DNA of 64,000 nt from Mycobacterium sp. E2733 (GCF_001667585.1 NZ_LZJZ01000020.1:62001-126000), one strand, 5' to 3'; shown: positions 52,071 through 60,839, counted from the stretch's first letter. Numbers and translations: made by a program. Notes: a model not told the origin generated them from the sequence alone.

Positions 52071-52501
52071 GGCGTGGGACGGCCGACGGCGTGCGGGCGC
52101 CCGGAGTCGTGCACGCCGCTGCGGCGAATGAACGTCATGGCACGGGTTTTCAGCCGCCACCCGCCGGCGGTGCGGGAGTAGGTGTCGCGGTAGTAGCCGA
52201 TCCGCATGTCATGGGTGGCGTGGTCGATGAAGCACAACGGCTGGGTGCCGCTGGCCGAATCGCCGCTGATGTTTTCGATCAGCGCAGTTCCGGTGAGGAA
52301 CAACCCCTTTGGCGCCGCGGCGACCAATTCGGGGAACCTGTCCAACTTGTAGGTGGAGCCGAAAGCGCTGTAGGTTCCGTCCGGTGTGAAGACGCCGATC
52401 AGCCCGTCGATGTCTTCCTGGGTGATCGTGACGGCGTAGCGGGCAAGCAACTGCTGAATCTCGACGAGATCGTCAGTTCTGGTTGGCTGATTTGTCGACA
52501 T
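52067..52501 (-). CDS. SnoaL-like (NTF2-fold) protein
   Basis: Protein of 144 residues. IQQLLARYAVTITQEDIDGLIGVFTPDG at about 15-42 and GYYRDTYSRTAGGWRLKTRAMTFIRR near the end are diagnostic of SnoaL-like proteins. It is of the same family as the pseudogene at 4110-4536, and may be its functional counterpart in the paralogous module. It overlaps the upstream amidohydrolase by 29 bp and the downstream dehydrogenase by 4 bp. Reaction unknown. Confidence 0.8.
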   Translation of the reverse strand: MSTNQPTRTDDLVEIQQLLARYAVTITQEDIDGLIGVFTPDGTYSAFGSTYKLDRFPELVAAAPKGLFLTGTALIENISGDSASGTQPLCFIDHATHDMRIGYYRDTYSRTAGGWRLKTRAMTFIRRSGVHDSGRPHAVGRPTP

Positions 52502-53717
52502 AGACCTTGCCGCCTTTCATGACAAAGCTGACGTTCTGGGTAACGGTTATGTCTTCCAATGGGTTTCCCGGCACCGCGATGATGTCGGCGAGTTGCCCCG
52601 CCACGAGCCGCCCCCGGTCCGTCGAGTTGATCAGCTCGGCCGCGGTCACCGTCGCCGCCCGCAGCACCGCCAACGGCGGCAGCCCCCAATTGACGAGGGT
52701 GACCAACTCGTCGGCGTTGCGTCCGTGCGGGATCGCGGGTGCGTCGGTGCCGACCGCGATCTTCACACCGGCCTGGTAGGCGGCCAGTATGGAGGTCCGC
52801 GCTTTGGGGAACATCTCGGCCGCCTTGGCCTGCAACTCTGGCGGAGCGTGCGACACGTCCATCGCGTCGCCATCAGCCAGGCGCCGGGTGCTCACCAGAA
52901 AGGTGCCGTGCTTTACCAGCGACGCGATCGCTTCGTCGTCGATCAGAAAGCCGTGCTCGATGCAGTCGATGCCGGCCGCGACGGCATGCTTGACCGCGTC
53001 GGCGCCGTGCGTGTGCGCGGCGACGCGCAGCCCACGCCGGTGGGCCTCGTCGACAATCGCGCACAGCTCCTCATCCGAATAGTGTTGCGCGCCAGGCGGG
53101 CCGGTCAGTGACATCACCCCGCCCGAACAGCAGACCTTGATCAGCTCCGCGCCGTGCTTGATCTGGTAGCGCACCGCCTTGCGGATCTCGTCGATGCCGT
53201 TGGCGATCCCCTCTTCGACGGTCAGCTCCAGCGCGTGCGGCGCGAACGCCGCGAACATCGTCGGATCCAGGTGGCCGCCGGTGGGCGTGATGGCGTGCCC
53301 GGCCGGCACCACGCGCGGACCGTCGATCCAGCCGGCGTCGATGGCCTTCCCCAACGCGACGTCCAACAGGTAGCCGCCGGTCTTGACGAACAGGCCGAGG
53401 TTGCGCACGGTGGTGAATCCGGCGCGCAGCGTGCGCCGGGCGTTGCCGACCGCGCGGAGCACGCGAGTCGGCGGGTCATCCTGAACCTGGGACAGGCCGG
53501 GCTTTTCGCCGCGGCCACCCATCAGGAGGTTGACCTCCATGTCCATCAGCCCGGGCAACAGGATCTGGTCGCCGAGGTCGATGACCGAGTCTCCTGGGCC
53601 CTCTTGGCCCGAGCCCCCGACGCCGACGATCCGGTCGCCCTCGATCCGCACAACGCCGGGGGAGACGATCTTGCCGGCGTCGACGTCGAGCAGCCCGGCG
53701 GCCTTGAGGGTCAACAC
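52473..53717 (-). CDS. Amidohydrolase (imidazolonepropionase/Xaa-dipeptidase-like) with altered HxH site
   Basis: Protein of 414 residues, GTG start. It is a TIM-barrel amidohydrolase of the L-Xaa-L-Arg/Lys dipeptidase-like class: bridging Lys194 (LIKVCCSGG), His235/His237 (AAHTHG), His255 (IEHGFLID) and Asp325 (AVGTDAP) are present. However, the first site, normally LPGLIDMHVHL, reads LPGLMDMEVNL, so the two histidines are Glu61 and Asn63. This would remove the more buried metal or change its type. It may be a mononuclear enzyme or have altered substrate. Confidence 0.82.
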   Translation of the reverse strand: MLTLKAAGLLDVDAGKIVSPGVVRIEGDRIVGVGGSGQEGPGDSVIDLGDQILLPGLMDMEVNLLMGGRGEKPGLSQVQDDPPTRVLRAVGNARRTLRAGFTTVRNLGLFVKTGGYLLDVALGKAIDAGWIDGPRVVPAGHAITPTGGHLDPTMFAAFAPHALELTVEEGIANGIDEIRKAVRYQIKHGAELIKVCCSGGVMSLTGPPGAQHYSDEELCAIVDEAHRRGLRVAAHTHGADAVKHAVAAGIDCIEHGFLIDDEAIASLVKHGTFLVSTRRLADGDAMDVSHAPPELQAKAAEMFPKARTSILAAYQAGVKIAVGTDAPAIPHGRNADELVTLVNWGLPPLAVLRAATVTAAELINSTDRGRLVAGQLADIIAVPGNPLEDITVTQNVSFVMKGGKVYVDKSANQN

Positions 53718-53720
53718 TGG

Positions 53721-54047
53721 TTAGATCACCGGCTCCCGGATGCATTCGACCCAGGCCGCCCCGCTGTCGGGCACCCGGGCCTGCTTCCACGCCTCGATCG
53801 GAAAAGACACCATGACGAGCGACTGCATGATGTGCATGAGAGTCCTTGCGTCGTCGGGCAGATCGTCCAACGGGTACTTGTCGCAGTACTCGATGACATC
53901 GTTGAGGCGCGGGAACGCGACGTCGTAGAACGCCTGCATCTCGGCCATCGTCGAGGCCAGCCGCTTGGCGTAGCGCTCCGGCTCGGTCGCCAGGTCCCAA
54001 TCCAAATACGGCTCCAGGTCCGCGAATTCAGACGGAAACTTTGCCAT
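53721..54047 (-). CDS. Conserved small protein, co-encoded with the Rieske oxygenase
   Basis: Protein of 108 residues, helical and acidic at the start (SEFADLEPYLDWDLATEPERYAKR), with no Cys cluster, TM segment or signal. I do not recognise a family. It starts 20 bp before the stop of the oxygenase gene and ends 3 bp before the amidohydrolase gene, so its translation is tied to both. Possible roles are an oxygenase assembly or coupling factor, but nothing in the sequence proves this. Confidence 0.6.
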   Translation of the reverse strand: MAKFPSEFADLEPYLDWDLATEPERYAKRLASTMAEMQAFYDVAFPRLNDVIEYCDKYPLDDLPDDARTLMHIMQSLVMVSFPIEAWKQARVPDSGAAWVECIREPVI

Positions 54048-55320
54048 TGCCCTGGTACTCCTTCGCCCAATTAGCTACATAGTCGCCGGTCGTCTTGTGC
54101 AGATGGCGTATCAAGACCTCCTGATCGCACAGCAGGAATTCTTTGACGGCCCGGGTGCCGATCATGGTCTGGGTCGCCTCCAGCGTGTTGGCGTCTTGTA
54201 GCGCATACTCCTTGAAGGTTACGGCGGCCAACTCCTGGGCAAGGCGTTCCCGTGCATTACGTGGCGGGACGAAATACAGCGTGCACTCGAAGATGTGCTT
54301 GTCCACGGCGGTCGGCCAGTAGTGGTAGGTCAGGAACCAGCCCGGCTCCCAGATCAACAGCATGAAGTTGGGGTAGAAGAGCCACGAGTCGATGCCCCAC
54401 TGCGGCACCCGCTTCACGTTGACACCTGGAGGCAGCTCCAGCTTCTCGATGATCTCCGGCTTGTCCCAGGGACCGAACAATCCGCTGCGCAGCACCTGGT
54501 CCATCGGCTTGACCATGGACATGTCCGGCGGCGGCGCCTGACCACCCCAGGTCGACTGCAGGCTATGCGGGCCGGCCACTTCGTAGTGCAGCGCTTCATA
54601 GCCGAACTTTTGGATCTTGGCGGCTTCTTCTTTCGTGTACTGCCCCTGGTGCAGGATCGGCGCGTGGTAGAACTCGACGAACGCGTCGATGAACAGTTTC
54701 CAGTTGCTGCCAACCTCGGCCCGGTAGGAGTAGGTCTCCGTCAATTCGCCGAAGGGGTAGCCCTCGATACTCTTGGCCAGCGGCCCGAGGTAGTCGACCA
54801 GCGGCGCCGCGTTGTTGTCGAAGTTGATGAAGATGAAGCCCTCCCATACCTCGCAGCGGACGGGTGCCAGGCCGAAGTTGCTCTTGTCCAGGTCGAAGAA
54901 TTCTTCTTCCTGTTGGACGAAGGTCAGGTCACCGTCGAGGCTGTAGCGCCAGGCGTGGTACTTGCAGGTGAACTGCCGGCAGGTCCCAGAGGTCTCCTCA
55001 TTGGGAAAGTCGTTCCACACCAACTTGTTCCCGCGATGGCGACAGACGTTGTGGTACGCCTTGACCGTCCCGTCCTTGGTCTTGGTGATGATCACCGACG
55101 TGCCCTTGCCCGCCGCCGGCAGTTCTCTGGTGAAGTAGCTGCCGGTACGGGGGAGCCGCTCGACCCGGCCGACGTTGAGCCAGGTCCTCCTGAAGACCGC
55201 CTCGCGCTCGGCGTCGAAGAACGCCGGATCGATCGAGTCGGTGTAATCGACAGGCGCCGTCCCGAGTTCGGGGTAGTTTTCTGTCCAGCTGCCTGCCGCT
55301 GGCTTGGGGAAGTGGGGCAC
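54028..55320 (-). CDS. Rieske-type ring-hydroxylating oxygenase alpha subunit
   Basis: Protein of 430 residues from the GTG at 55320; a longer frame exists but would overlap the CMD gene. The Rieske centre is Cys93-x-His95 and Cys119-x2-His122 (CRHRGNKL, CKYHAWRYS). The mononuclear iron region is in DAFVEFYHAPILHQ: Asp211, Glu215 and the ligands His218 and His223. The C-terminal domain is full length. No reductase, ferredoxin or beta subunit lies next to it. It hydroxylates or demethylates a hydrophobic substrate; the paralogous fragment at the left edge is less similar. Confidence 0.92.
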   Translation of the reverse strand: MPHFPKPAAGSWTENYPELGTAPVDYTDSIDPAFFDAEREAVFRRTWLNVGRVERLPRTGSYFTRELPAAGKGTSVIITKTKDGTVKAYHNVCRHRGNKLVWNDFPNEETSGTCRQFTCKYHAWRYSLDGDLTFVQQEEEFFDLDKSNFGLAPVRCEVWEGFIFINFDNNAAPLVDYLGPLAKSIEGYPFGELTETYSYRAEVGSNWKLFIDAFVEFYHAPILHQGQYTKEEAAKIQKFGYEALHYEVAGPHSLQSTWGGQAPPPDMSMVKPMDQVLRSGLFGPWDKPEIIEKLELPPGVNVKRVPQWGIDSWLFYPNFMLLIWEPGWFLTYHYWPTAVDKHIFECTLYFVPPRNARERLAQELAAVTFKEYALQDANTLEATQTMIGTRAVKEFLLCDQEVLIRHLHKTTGDYVANWAKEYQGNGKVSV

Positions 55321-55333
55321 CTTTCTACCTCTC

Positions 55334-55870
55334 TTAGTGGTTCTGATCGGCGTTCTCGAGCTGTACGCCAAAGGTGTTGAAGGCCATCGCCAGCGTGGCG
55401 TAGCAGCCGACCGTGAAGACGAAATCCATCCGTTGCCGGTCGTTGAGGCGCTCGCCGAGGGCGGCCCAGGTCTCGTCGGACAGCTGCGATTTGTCGTCGA
55501 GTTCGTCGACGGCGGTGATCACCGCGCGATCGAACTCGTCCAGGTGGCCGGCGTCCTCGCCGGCACCATCCAGCACCGCGGCAATCTCGGCGTCGGTGAT
55601 GCCCTCGGCCTTGGCCATGCTGACGTGGTGAGACCACTCGTAGGCGCATTCGCGGCGATGCGCGACCCGCAGGATGGCCAGTTCGCGGACGCGCGCCGGC
55701 AGTGTGGACGAGGTCAAGAGGTGAACGTTGAACCGCAGAAATGCCTTGGCCAGCGCCGGATGGTGGGCGAGGGTGCTGAGCGCGTTGTTGGCGGCCGGGT
55801 CACGCATTGCCGCGAGTGCCTTGTGGGTCGCCTCGTCCCACTGATCGGCCGGCAGCGGCGGCAACCGCAT
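55334..55870 (-). CDS. Carboxymuconolactone decarboxylase (CMD) family protein
   Basis: Protein of 178 residues with RVRELAILRVAHRRECAYEWSHHVSMAKAEGITDAEIAAVL at about 60-100 (split motifs), the core of the CMD fold. It has one Cys in the usual CxxC position, so AhpD-type disulfide chemistry is unlikely. It leads the operon CMD-Rieske-small protein-amidohydrolase-SnoaL-dehydrogenase pair. It is a paralog of the gene at 3480. A perfect operator palindrome is 45 bp upstream of its start. Confidence 0.85.
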   Translation of the reverse strand: MRLPPLPADQWDEATHKALAAMRDPAANNALSTLAHHPALAKAFLRFNVHLLTSSTLPARVRELAILRVAHRRECAYEWSHHVSMAKAEGITDAEIAAVLDGAGEDAGHLDEFDRAVITAVDELDDKSQLSDETWAALGERLNDRQRMDFVFTVGCYATLAMAFNTFGVQLENADQNH

Positions 55871-55914
55871 CCGTGCTCTCCTCTCGCCATCCTCCCAGCC
55901 ACCTCTCGGACAAG

Positions 55915-55929
55915 GAGAATCATATTCTC
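55915..55929. promoter_or_regulatory. Palindromic operator, copy 5
   Basis: GAGAATCATATTCTC, a perfect GAGAAT-N3-ATTCTC site 44 bp upstream of the CMD-like gene that starts the Rieske operon. Adjacent TTTATAA may be the -10 region of a promoter. Same core as copies 1, 3 and 4. Confidence 0.78.
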
Positions 55930-56200
55930 ATTTATAACCAACAGAGTTGCACGAATCGCCCGGCCGGTCAATGCCGGCCGGCGGGCGGGCGCCCGGTCCG
56001 GGCGCCATCGGCGCGTCCGGCCACCGAAGCGGCCATCTGCCAGCGAAAACGTCGGCGGGGATGCCGGACCCATCCGCAACGACGCCATTTACCTCGGCGC
56101 ATCTTCGCTCCGAGGCGCGCAATCTCCGGGCTTGTTCCGTCCCCCGTCAGGCGATCAACCGCCGGTCGGGGCGTGGGCTGGATGTTGATTCTCGCTTGGC

Positions 56201-56215
56201 GAGAAGATAGTTTTC
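56201..56215. promoter_or_regulatory. Degenerate operator, copy 6
   Basis: GAGAAGATAGTTTTC keeps 4 of 6 arm pairs of the GAGAAT-N3-ATTCTC palindrome, 89 bp before the amidohydrolase ATG. Weak by itself; supported by its place before a paralog of the amidohydrolase controlled by copy 1. Confidence 0.4.
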
Positions 56216-56304
56216 ATTTTAGTGATCTTGGCACGGGACAGCGATTCGCCGAGGCTGCGTGGGAGCGGAACCGAATAGGCGGACCCGACGGAAGGGCAAC
56301 GGCC

Positions 56305-57603
56305 ATGAACAAAGAAGACATGATCCTGATCAGCGTCGACGACCACACCGTCGAGCCGCCCGACATGTTCAAGAACCACCTGGCGAAGAAATACCAGGAC
56401 GACGCGCCCCGGCTGGTGCACAACGCCGACGGCTCGGACATGTGGAAGTTCCGCGACACCGTCATTCCCAACGTCGCGCTCAACGCGGTCGCGGGCCGGC
56501 CGAAGGAGGAGTACGGCATCGAGCCGACGGGGCTCGACGAGATCCGGCCGGGTTGTTACAACGTCGACGAGCGCGTCAAGGACATGAACGCCGGCGGCAT
56601 CCTGGCCTCGATCTGCTTCCCGTCGTTCCCGGGCTTCGCGGGGCGGCTGTTCGCCACCGACGACAACGACTTCTCGATCGCGCTGGTGCAGGCCTACAAC
56701 GACTGGCACATCGACGAGTGGTGCGGCGCGTACCCGGCGCGATTCATCCCGATGGCGATCCCGGTGATCTGGGATGCCGAGGCGTGCGCCGCCGAGGTGC
56801 GCCGGGTGTCGAAGAAGGGCGTGCACGCGCTGACCTTCACCGAAAACCCCGCCGCGATGGGCTATCCCAGCTTCCACGACGAGTACTGGAACCCGCTGTG
56901 GAAAGCCTTGGTGGACACCGACACCGTGATGAACGTCCACATCGGTTCCTCGGGCCGGTTGGCCATCACCGCGCCGGATGCGCCGATGGACGTGATGATC
57001 ACGCTGCAGCCGATGAACATCGTGCAGGCCGCCGCCGACTTGTTGTGGTCACGGCCGGTCAAGGAGTACCCGGACCTGAAGATCGCGCTGTCCGAGGGCG
57101 GAACAGGCTGGATTCCCTACTTCCTGGAGCGCGCGGACCGGACCTTCGAGATGCACTCCGCCTGGACGCACCAGGACTTCAAGGGCAAGCTGCCCAGCGA
57201 GGTCTTCCGCGACCACTTCCTGACCTGCTTCATCAGCGACAAGGTCGGCGTGGCGCTGCGCAATATGATCGGCATCGACAACATCTGCTGGGAAGCCGAC
57301 TACCCGCACAGCGACTCGATGTGGCCGGGAGCGCCGGAAGAGCTGTGGGATGTGTTGTCCATCAACAACGTTCCCGACGATGAGATCAACAAGATGACGC
57401 ACGAGAACGCCATGCGCTGGTACTCGTTCGACCCGTTCACCCATATCTCGCGCGAACAGGCGACGGTCGGCGCGCTGCGCAAGGCCGCCGAGGGGCACGA
57501 CGTGTCCATCAAGGCAAAGGGCCACGACAAGGACTCCAGAGGCGGCTCGTCCTTCGCGGAGTTCGCGGCCAACGCGAAGGCCCTCACCGGCAACAAGGAC
57601 TGA
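56305..57603 (+). CDS. Amidohydrolase-superfamily protein (ACMSD/decarboxylase-like)
   Basis: Protein of 432 residues; ATG at 56305, where similarity to relatives begins (MNKEDMILISVDDHTVEPPDMF in two motifs). The D-x-H metal motif (DDH), a central His (NVHIGSSG), and ADYPHSDSMWPGAPE are present as in the paralog at 4608, with which it can be aligned over the whole length. The C-terminus has a longer charged tail with lysines (residues about 405-432). It probably decarboxylates or hydrolyses a pathway intermediate. It is followed by a large hairpin and the dehydrogenase operon. Confidence 0.9.
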   Translation: MNKEDMILISVDDHTVEPPDMFKNHLAKKYQDDAPRLVHNADGSDMWKFRDTVIPNVALNAVAGRPKEEYGIEPTGLDEIRPGCYNVDERVKDMNAGGILASICFPSFPGFAGRLFATDDNDFSIALVQAYNDWHIDEWCGAYPARFIPMAIPVIWDAEACAAEVRRVSKKGVHALTFTENPAAMGYPSFHDEYWNPLWKALVDTDTVMNVHIGSSGRLAITAPDAPMDVMITLQPMNIVQAAADLLWSRPVKEYPDLKIALSEGGTGWIPYFLERADRTFEMHSAWTHQDFKGKLPSEVFRDHFLTCFISDKVGVALRNMIGIDNICWEADYPHSDSMWPGAPEELWDVLSINNVPDDEINKMTHENAMRWYSFDPFTHISREQATVGALRKAAEGHDVSIKAKGHDKDSRGGSSFAEFAANAKALTGNKD

Positions 57604-57617
57604 GGGTTCCCCAGTCC

Positions 57618-57679
57618 CGCGAGCAGACGCAAACTCGCATAACTCCGGTCGCGATTATGCGAGTTTGCGTCTGCTCGCG
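57618..57679. repeat. Near-perfect 25-bp inverted repeat (large hairpin)
   Basis: Arms 57618-57642 and 57655-57679 are exact reverse complements over 25 bases with a 12-base loop (CTCCGGTCGCGA). The arm begins CGCGAGCAGACGCAAAC. It lies between the amidohydrolase stop and the next gene's ribosome site. A perfect stem this long is rare between genes in one direction. It could be a terminator or RNA-processing site that lowers downstream expression, or a dispersed palindromic element. I believe similar GAGCAGACGCAAA strings recur in mycobacterial intergenic DNA, but I cannot check that here. Confidence 0.8.
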
Positions 57680-57698
57680 CTGAAATAGGAGGAGCGCA

Positions 57699-58880
57699 GT
57701 GCCCGGCGCCGGAATGAACTTTGAGCTGACTGACGACCAGGAGCTGATCCGCCGGTCGGTCGCCGAGTTGGCGCGCAAGTTCGACGACCAGTACTGGATG
57801 GAAAAAGACCAGGCGCATGAATTCCCGACGGAGTTCTACAACGCCATCGCGCACGGTGGCTGGCTGGGCATGACGATTCCCCCCGAGTACGGCGGTCACG
57901 GCCTCGGGATCACCGAGGCCACCATCCTGCTCGAGGAGGTCGCCAAATCCGGCGGCGCGATGAACGCCGCCAGCTCGATTCACCTGTCCATCTTCGGTAT
58001 GCAGCCGGTGGTGGTGCACGGCTCCGACGAACTCAAGGCGCGCACGCTGCCGAAGGTCGCGACCGGCGAAGTGCACGTCTGCTTCGGCGTGACCGAACCC
58101 GGTGCCGGACTGGACACGTCGCGCATCACCACCTTCGCCAAGCGCGACGGTGATCGCTACATCGTCAACGGCCGCAAGGTGTGGATCTCCAAAGCCATGG
58201 AGTCCGACAAGATTCTGCTGCTTACCCGCACCCAGTCATACGAGGAAGTCACCAAGAAGACCGACGGGATGACCCTGTTCATCACCGATCTCGACCGCAG
58301 CCGCGTCGACGTCCGCCCCATCCGCAAGATGGGCCGCAACGCCGTCAGCTCCAACGAATTGTTCATCGACAATCTCGAGGTGCCGGTCGAGGATCGAATC
58401 GGCGAGGAAGGCAAGGGCTTTCAGTACATTTTGGACGGCCTGAATCCGGAGCGGATGCTGATCGCCGCCGAGGCGCTCGGCATTGGCCGGGTGGCGCTGG
58501 ACAAGGCGGTGAAATACGGCAACGAGCGTGAGGTGTTCGGCCGGCCTATCGGCATGAACCAGGGCCTGCAGTTCCCGCTCGCCGACTCGCTGGCACGCCT
58601 GGACGCCGCCGAGCTGATGTTGCGCAAGGCCACCTGGTTGTACGACAATGGCAAACCCTCTGGGCGCGAGGCGAATACGGCAAAATATCTGTGCGCCGAT
58701 GCCGGCTTCAGCGCCGCCGACCGGGCGTTGCAAACCCATGGTGGCATGGGATACGCGGAGGAGTACCACATCACGCGCTACTTCCGTGAGGCCCGGCTGA
58801 TGAAGATCGCGCCGGTCAGCCAGGAGATGATCTTGAACTTCCTGGGATCCAACGTCCTGAAATTGCCGAGGAGCTATTGA
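57699..58880 (+). CDS. Acyl-CoA dehydrogenase
   Basis: Protein of 393 residues; GTG at 57699 with AGGAGGAG six bases upstream, or ATG 57714. Standard single-subunit type: VTEPGAGLDTSRITT, KVWISKAMESDKILL, and the catalytic loop THGGMGYAEEYHITRYFREARL in which Glu is in the general dehydrogenase position. The C-terminus is complete. It opens a dehydrogenase-hydratase-thiolase operon, a full beta-oxidation spiral for one chain length or structure except for the hydroxyacyl step, which an SDR elsewhere could provide. Confidence 0.93.
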   Translation: MPGAGMNFELTDDQELIRRSVAELARKFDDQYWMEKDQAHEFPTEFYNAIAHGGWLGMTIPPEYGGHGLGITEATILLEEVAKSGGAMNAASSIHLSIFGMQPVVVHGSDELKARTLPKVATGEVHVCFGVTEPGAGLDTSRITTFAKRDGDRYIVNGRKVWISKAMESDKILLLTRTQSYEEVTKKTDGMTLFITDLDRSRVDVRPIRKMGRNAVSSNELFIDNLEVPVEDRIGEEGKGFQYILDGLNPERMLIAAEALGIGRVALDKAVKYGNEREVFGRPIGMNQGLQFPLADSLARLDAAELMLRKATWLYDNGKPSGREANTAKYLCADAGFSAADRALQTHGGMGYAEEYHITRYFREARLMKIAPVSQEMILNFLGSNVLKLPRSY

Positions 58881-59686
58881 CCGCGTCCGGCGGCCCCGTG
58901 CTGCTGTCGGAAGACCGCAACCGAGTACGCACCCTCACCCTCAACCGTCCAGGTCGTAAGAACGCGATCAACCCGGAACTCTGGATCGCGTTGCGCGACG
59001 CGCTGCATGCCGCCGGTCACGACCGCGGCGTGCGCGCGCTCGTGCTGGCCGGCTCCGGCGGCAGTTTCTGCTCCGGCGCCGACATCTCGGTTCCCGACGA
59101 CATTCATCCGAACTACAAGCTGCAGCGGCTGACCGACGTGGCGCTGGCCCTGCACGAGCTGGCGATACCGACGATCGCCAAGGTGGCCGGGGTGGCCGTC
59201 GGGGCGGGCTGGAACCTCGCGCTGGGATGCGACTTCGTCGTCGCCACGCCGGGATCGACATTCTGCCAGATCTTTTCCAAGCGGGGCCTGTCGATCGACC
59301 TCGGTGGTTCCTGGTTGCTGCCCAAACTCGTTGGCCTGCAACAGGCCAAGCGGCTCGCGCTGCTCGCGGAAACGATTGACGCCGATGAGGCGTACGCCCT
59401 GAACCTGGTGACGTGGGTCGTGTCGGGCGCGGAGATCGACACCTTCGTCGACGATGTCGCCGACCGGCTGGCGGCCGGCCCGCCGATCGCACTCGCCCAC
59501 ACCAAGGCCCTGCTCAACGAGGGCGCCGACAGCACCTTGCGCGAGGCGCTGGCCAACGAGGCCCGCGCCCAGGTAGGCAATTTCGCGACGGCAGACGCGG
59601 CCGCCGCCTATGCCGCGTTCGCGGAGCGGCGGGAGCCGTCGTTTACTGGCCGGTGGGCGTTATCGAAATCCAAGGAAGCGGAGTAG
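58877..59686 (+). CDS. Enoyl-CoA hydratase/isomerase family protein
   Basis: Protein of 269 residues with TTG start overlapping the upstream stop (TTGA). TLTLNRPGRKNAIN, oxyanion GSGGSFCSGADIS and the second loop VGAGWNLALGCDFVVA give the crotonase fold. The usual second Glu region reads FSKRGLSIDLGGSWLLP, so the active-site acid is not at the common place; isomerase or hydrolase functions are possible. It follows the dehydrogenase and precedes the thiolase by 4 bp. Confidence 0.9.
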   Translation: MTASGGPVLLSEDRNRVRTLTLNRPGRKNAINPELWIALRDALHAAGHDRGVRALVLAGSGGSFCSGADISVPDDIHPNYKLQRLTDVALALHELAIPTIAKVAGVAVGAGWNLALGCDFVVATPGSTFCQIFSKRGLSIDLGGSWLLPKLVGLQQAKRLALLAETIDADEAYALNLVTWVVSGAEIDTFVDDVADRLAAGPPIALAHTKALLNEGADSTLREALANEARAQVGNFATADAAAAYAAFAERREPSFTGRWALSKSKEAE

Positions 59687-59690
59687 GGAT

Positions 59691-60839
59691 ATGCGGGAAA
59701 CAGTCATCGTCGAAGCCGTGCGCACAGCGGTGGGGAAACGCAACGGCGGCCTGTCCGGGATGCACGCCGCCGACCTGTCCGCCGTCGTCCTCAACGAACT
59801 CCTGGAACGCACCGGTGTCGACCCGGAGATCGTCGACGACGTGGTCTGGGGATGCGTCTCCCAGGTTGGTGACCAGTCCAGCAACATCGGCCGCTACGCG
59901 GTGCTGGCCGCCGGATGGCCCGAGACCATCCCCGGGACCACCGTCAACCGGGCGTGCGGTTCGAGTCAGCAGGCGCTTGATTTCGCCGTGCAGGCGGTGA
60001 TGTCGGGCCAGCAAGACGTCGTCGTCGCCGGCGGTGTCGAGGTCATGAGCCGCGTGCCGCTCGGGTCGGCGAGGGCGACCGGCATGCCGTACGGTCCGAA
60101 GGTCCTCGCCCGCTATGACGGCTTCTCCTTCAACCAGGGCCTGTCGGCAGAGATGATCGCCAAGAAGTGGGGATTCTCGCGCACCCGGCTCGACGAATAC
60201 TCCGCCCAGTCCCACGAACGGGCCGCCGCGGCCCAGGACGCGGGCGCGTTCACCGAGCAGATCGTGCCGGTGTTCACCGGGGAGGAAACGGTTGTCGCCG
60301 CCGACGAGGGCATCCGGCGGGGGACTACGGTCGAGAAACTCAGCGGACTCAAGCCGGCCTTCACCGAAGACGGGGTGATCCACGCGGGCAATTCCTCGCA
60401 GATCTCCGACGGCGCCGCCGCGCTGCTTGTGACCACGGCGGAGATGGCGGTCGAGTTGGGGCTGACGCCGCTGGTTCGCTACTTGGCGGGGGCGGTGACC
60501 GGGGCGGACCCGGTGCTGATGCTCACCGGGCCAATCCCGGCGACCGAGAAAGTGCTGAAGAAGGCCGGCGTGCCGCTCCCGGAAGTGGGCGCGTTCGAGG
60601 TGAACGAGGCGTTCGCGCCGGTGCCGCTGGCATGGCTCGCCGAAACCGGGGCGGACCCCGAGCGGGTCAACCCGCTCGGCGGCGCCATCGCGCTCGGGCA
60701 CCCGCTGGGCGCTTCCGGTGCGGTGTTGATGACGCGGATGGCGCACCACATGCGCGACAACGGAATTCGCTACGGGCTGCAGACCATGTGTGAGGGCGGC
60801 GGCACCGCCAACGCCACTCTGGTCGAACTCGTGCGGTAG
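59691..60839 (+). CDS. Thiolase (acetyl-CoA C-acyltransferase)
   Basis: Protein of 382 residues; ATG at 59691 gives RETVIVEAVRTAVGKR, with GGAGTAGGGAT upstream. All catalytic residues are present: Cys89 in VNRACGSSQQ, NEAF, His337 in LGHPLGASG, and Cys367 in MCEGGG. It is more similar to classical FadA thiolases than the one at 11933. It would complete the short beta-oxidation operon. The next gene, a TetR regulator, starts 120 bp downstream with its own promoter. Confidence 0.94.
   Translation: MRETVIVEAVRTAVGKRNGGLSGMHAADLSAVVLNELLERTGVDPEIVDDVVWGCVSQVGDQSSNIGRYAVLAAGWPETIPGTTVNRACGSSQQALDFAVQAVMSGQQDVVVAGGVEVMSRVPLGSARATGMPYGPKVLARYDGFSFNQGLSAEMIAKKWGFSRTRLDEYSAQSHERAAAAQDAGAFTEQIVPVFTGEETVVAADEGIRRGTTVEKLSGLKPAFTEDGVIHAGNSSQISDGAAALLVTTAEMAVELGLTPLVRYLAGAVTGADPVLMLTGPIPATEKVLKKAGVPLPEVGAFEVNEAFAPVPLAWLAETGADPERVNPLGGAIALGHPLGASGAVLMTRMAHHMRDNGIRYGLQTMCEGGGTANATLVELVR

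Larger units (their letters stand above)
55871..56304. other. Long divergent intergenic region
   Basis: 434 bases without a convincing gene, between the CMD operon (-) and the amidohydrolase (+). It holds a perfect operator at 55915-55929 and a degenerate one at 56201-56215 nearer the + strand gene, with AT-rich patches around both (ATTTATAACC, GATAGTTTTCATTTTAG). The middle 250 bases are very GC-rich and show open frames on both strands without start signals or recognisable protein motifs. I see no RNA gene. Confidence 0.6.

Noticed and set aside
55930..56200. Small genes in the 55871-56304 gap
   Set aside because: Open frames on both strands there are Arg/Pro-rich, lack ribosome sites and show no known motif.
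55807..56304. Upstream extension of the amidohydrolase frame
   Set aside because: The added 166 residues have no family similarity and would cross two operator-like palindromes; similarity begins at the ATG at 56305.
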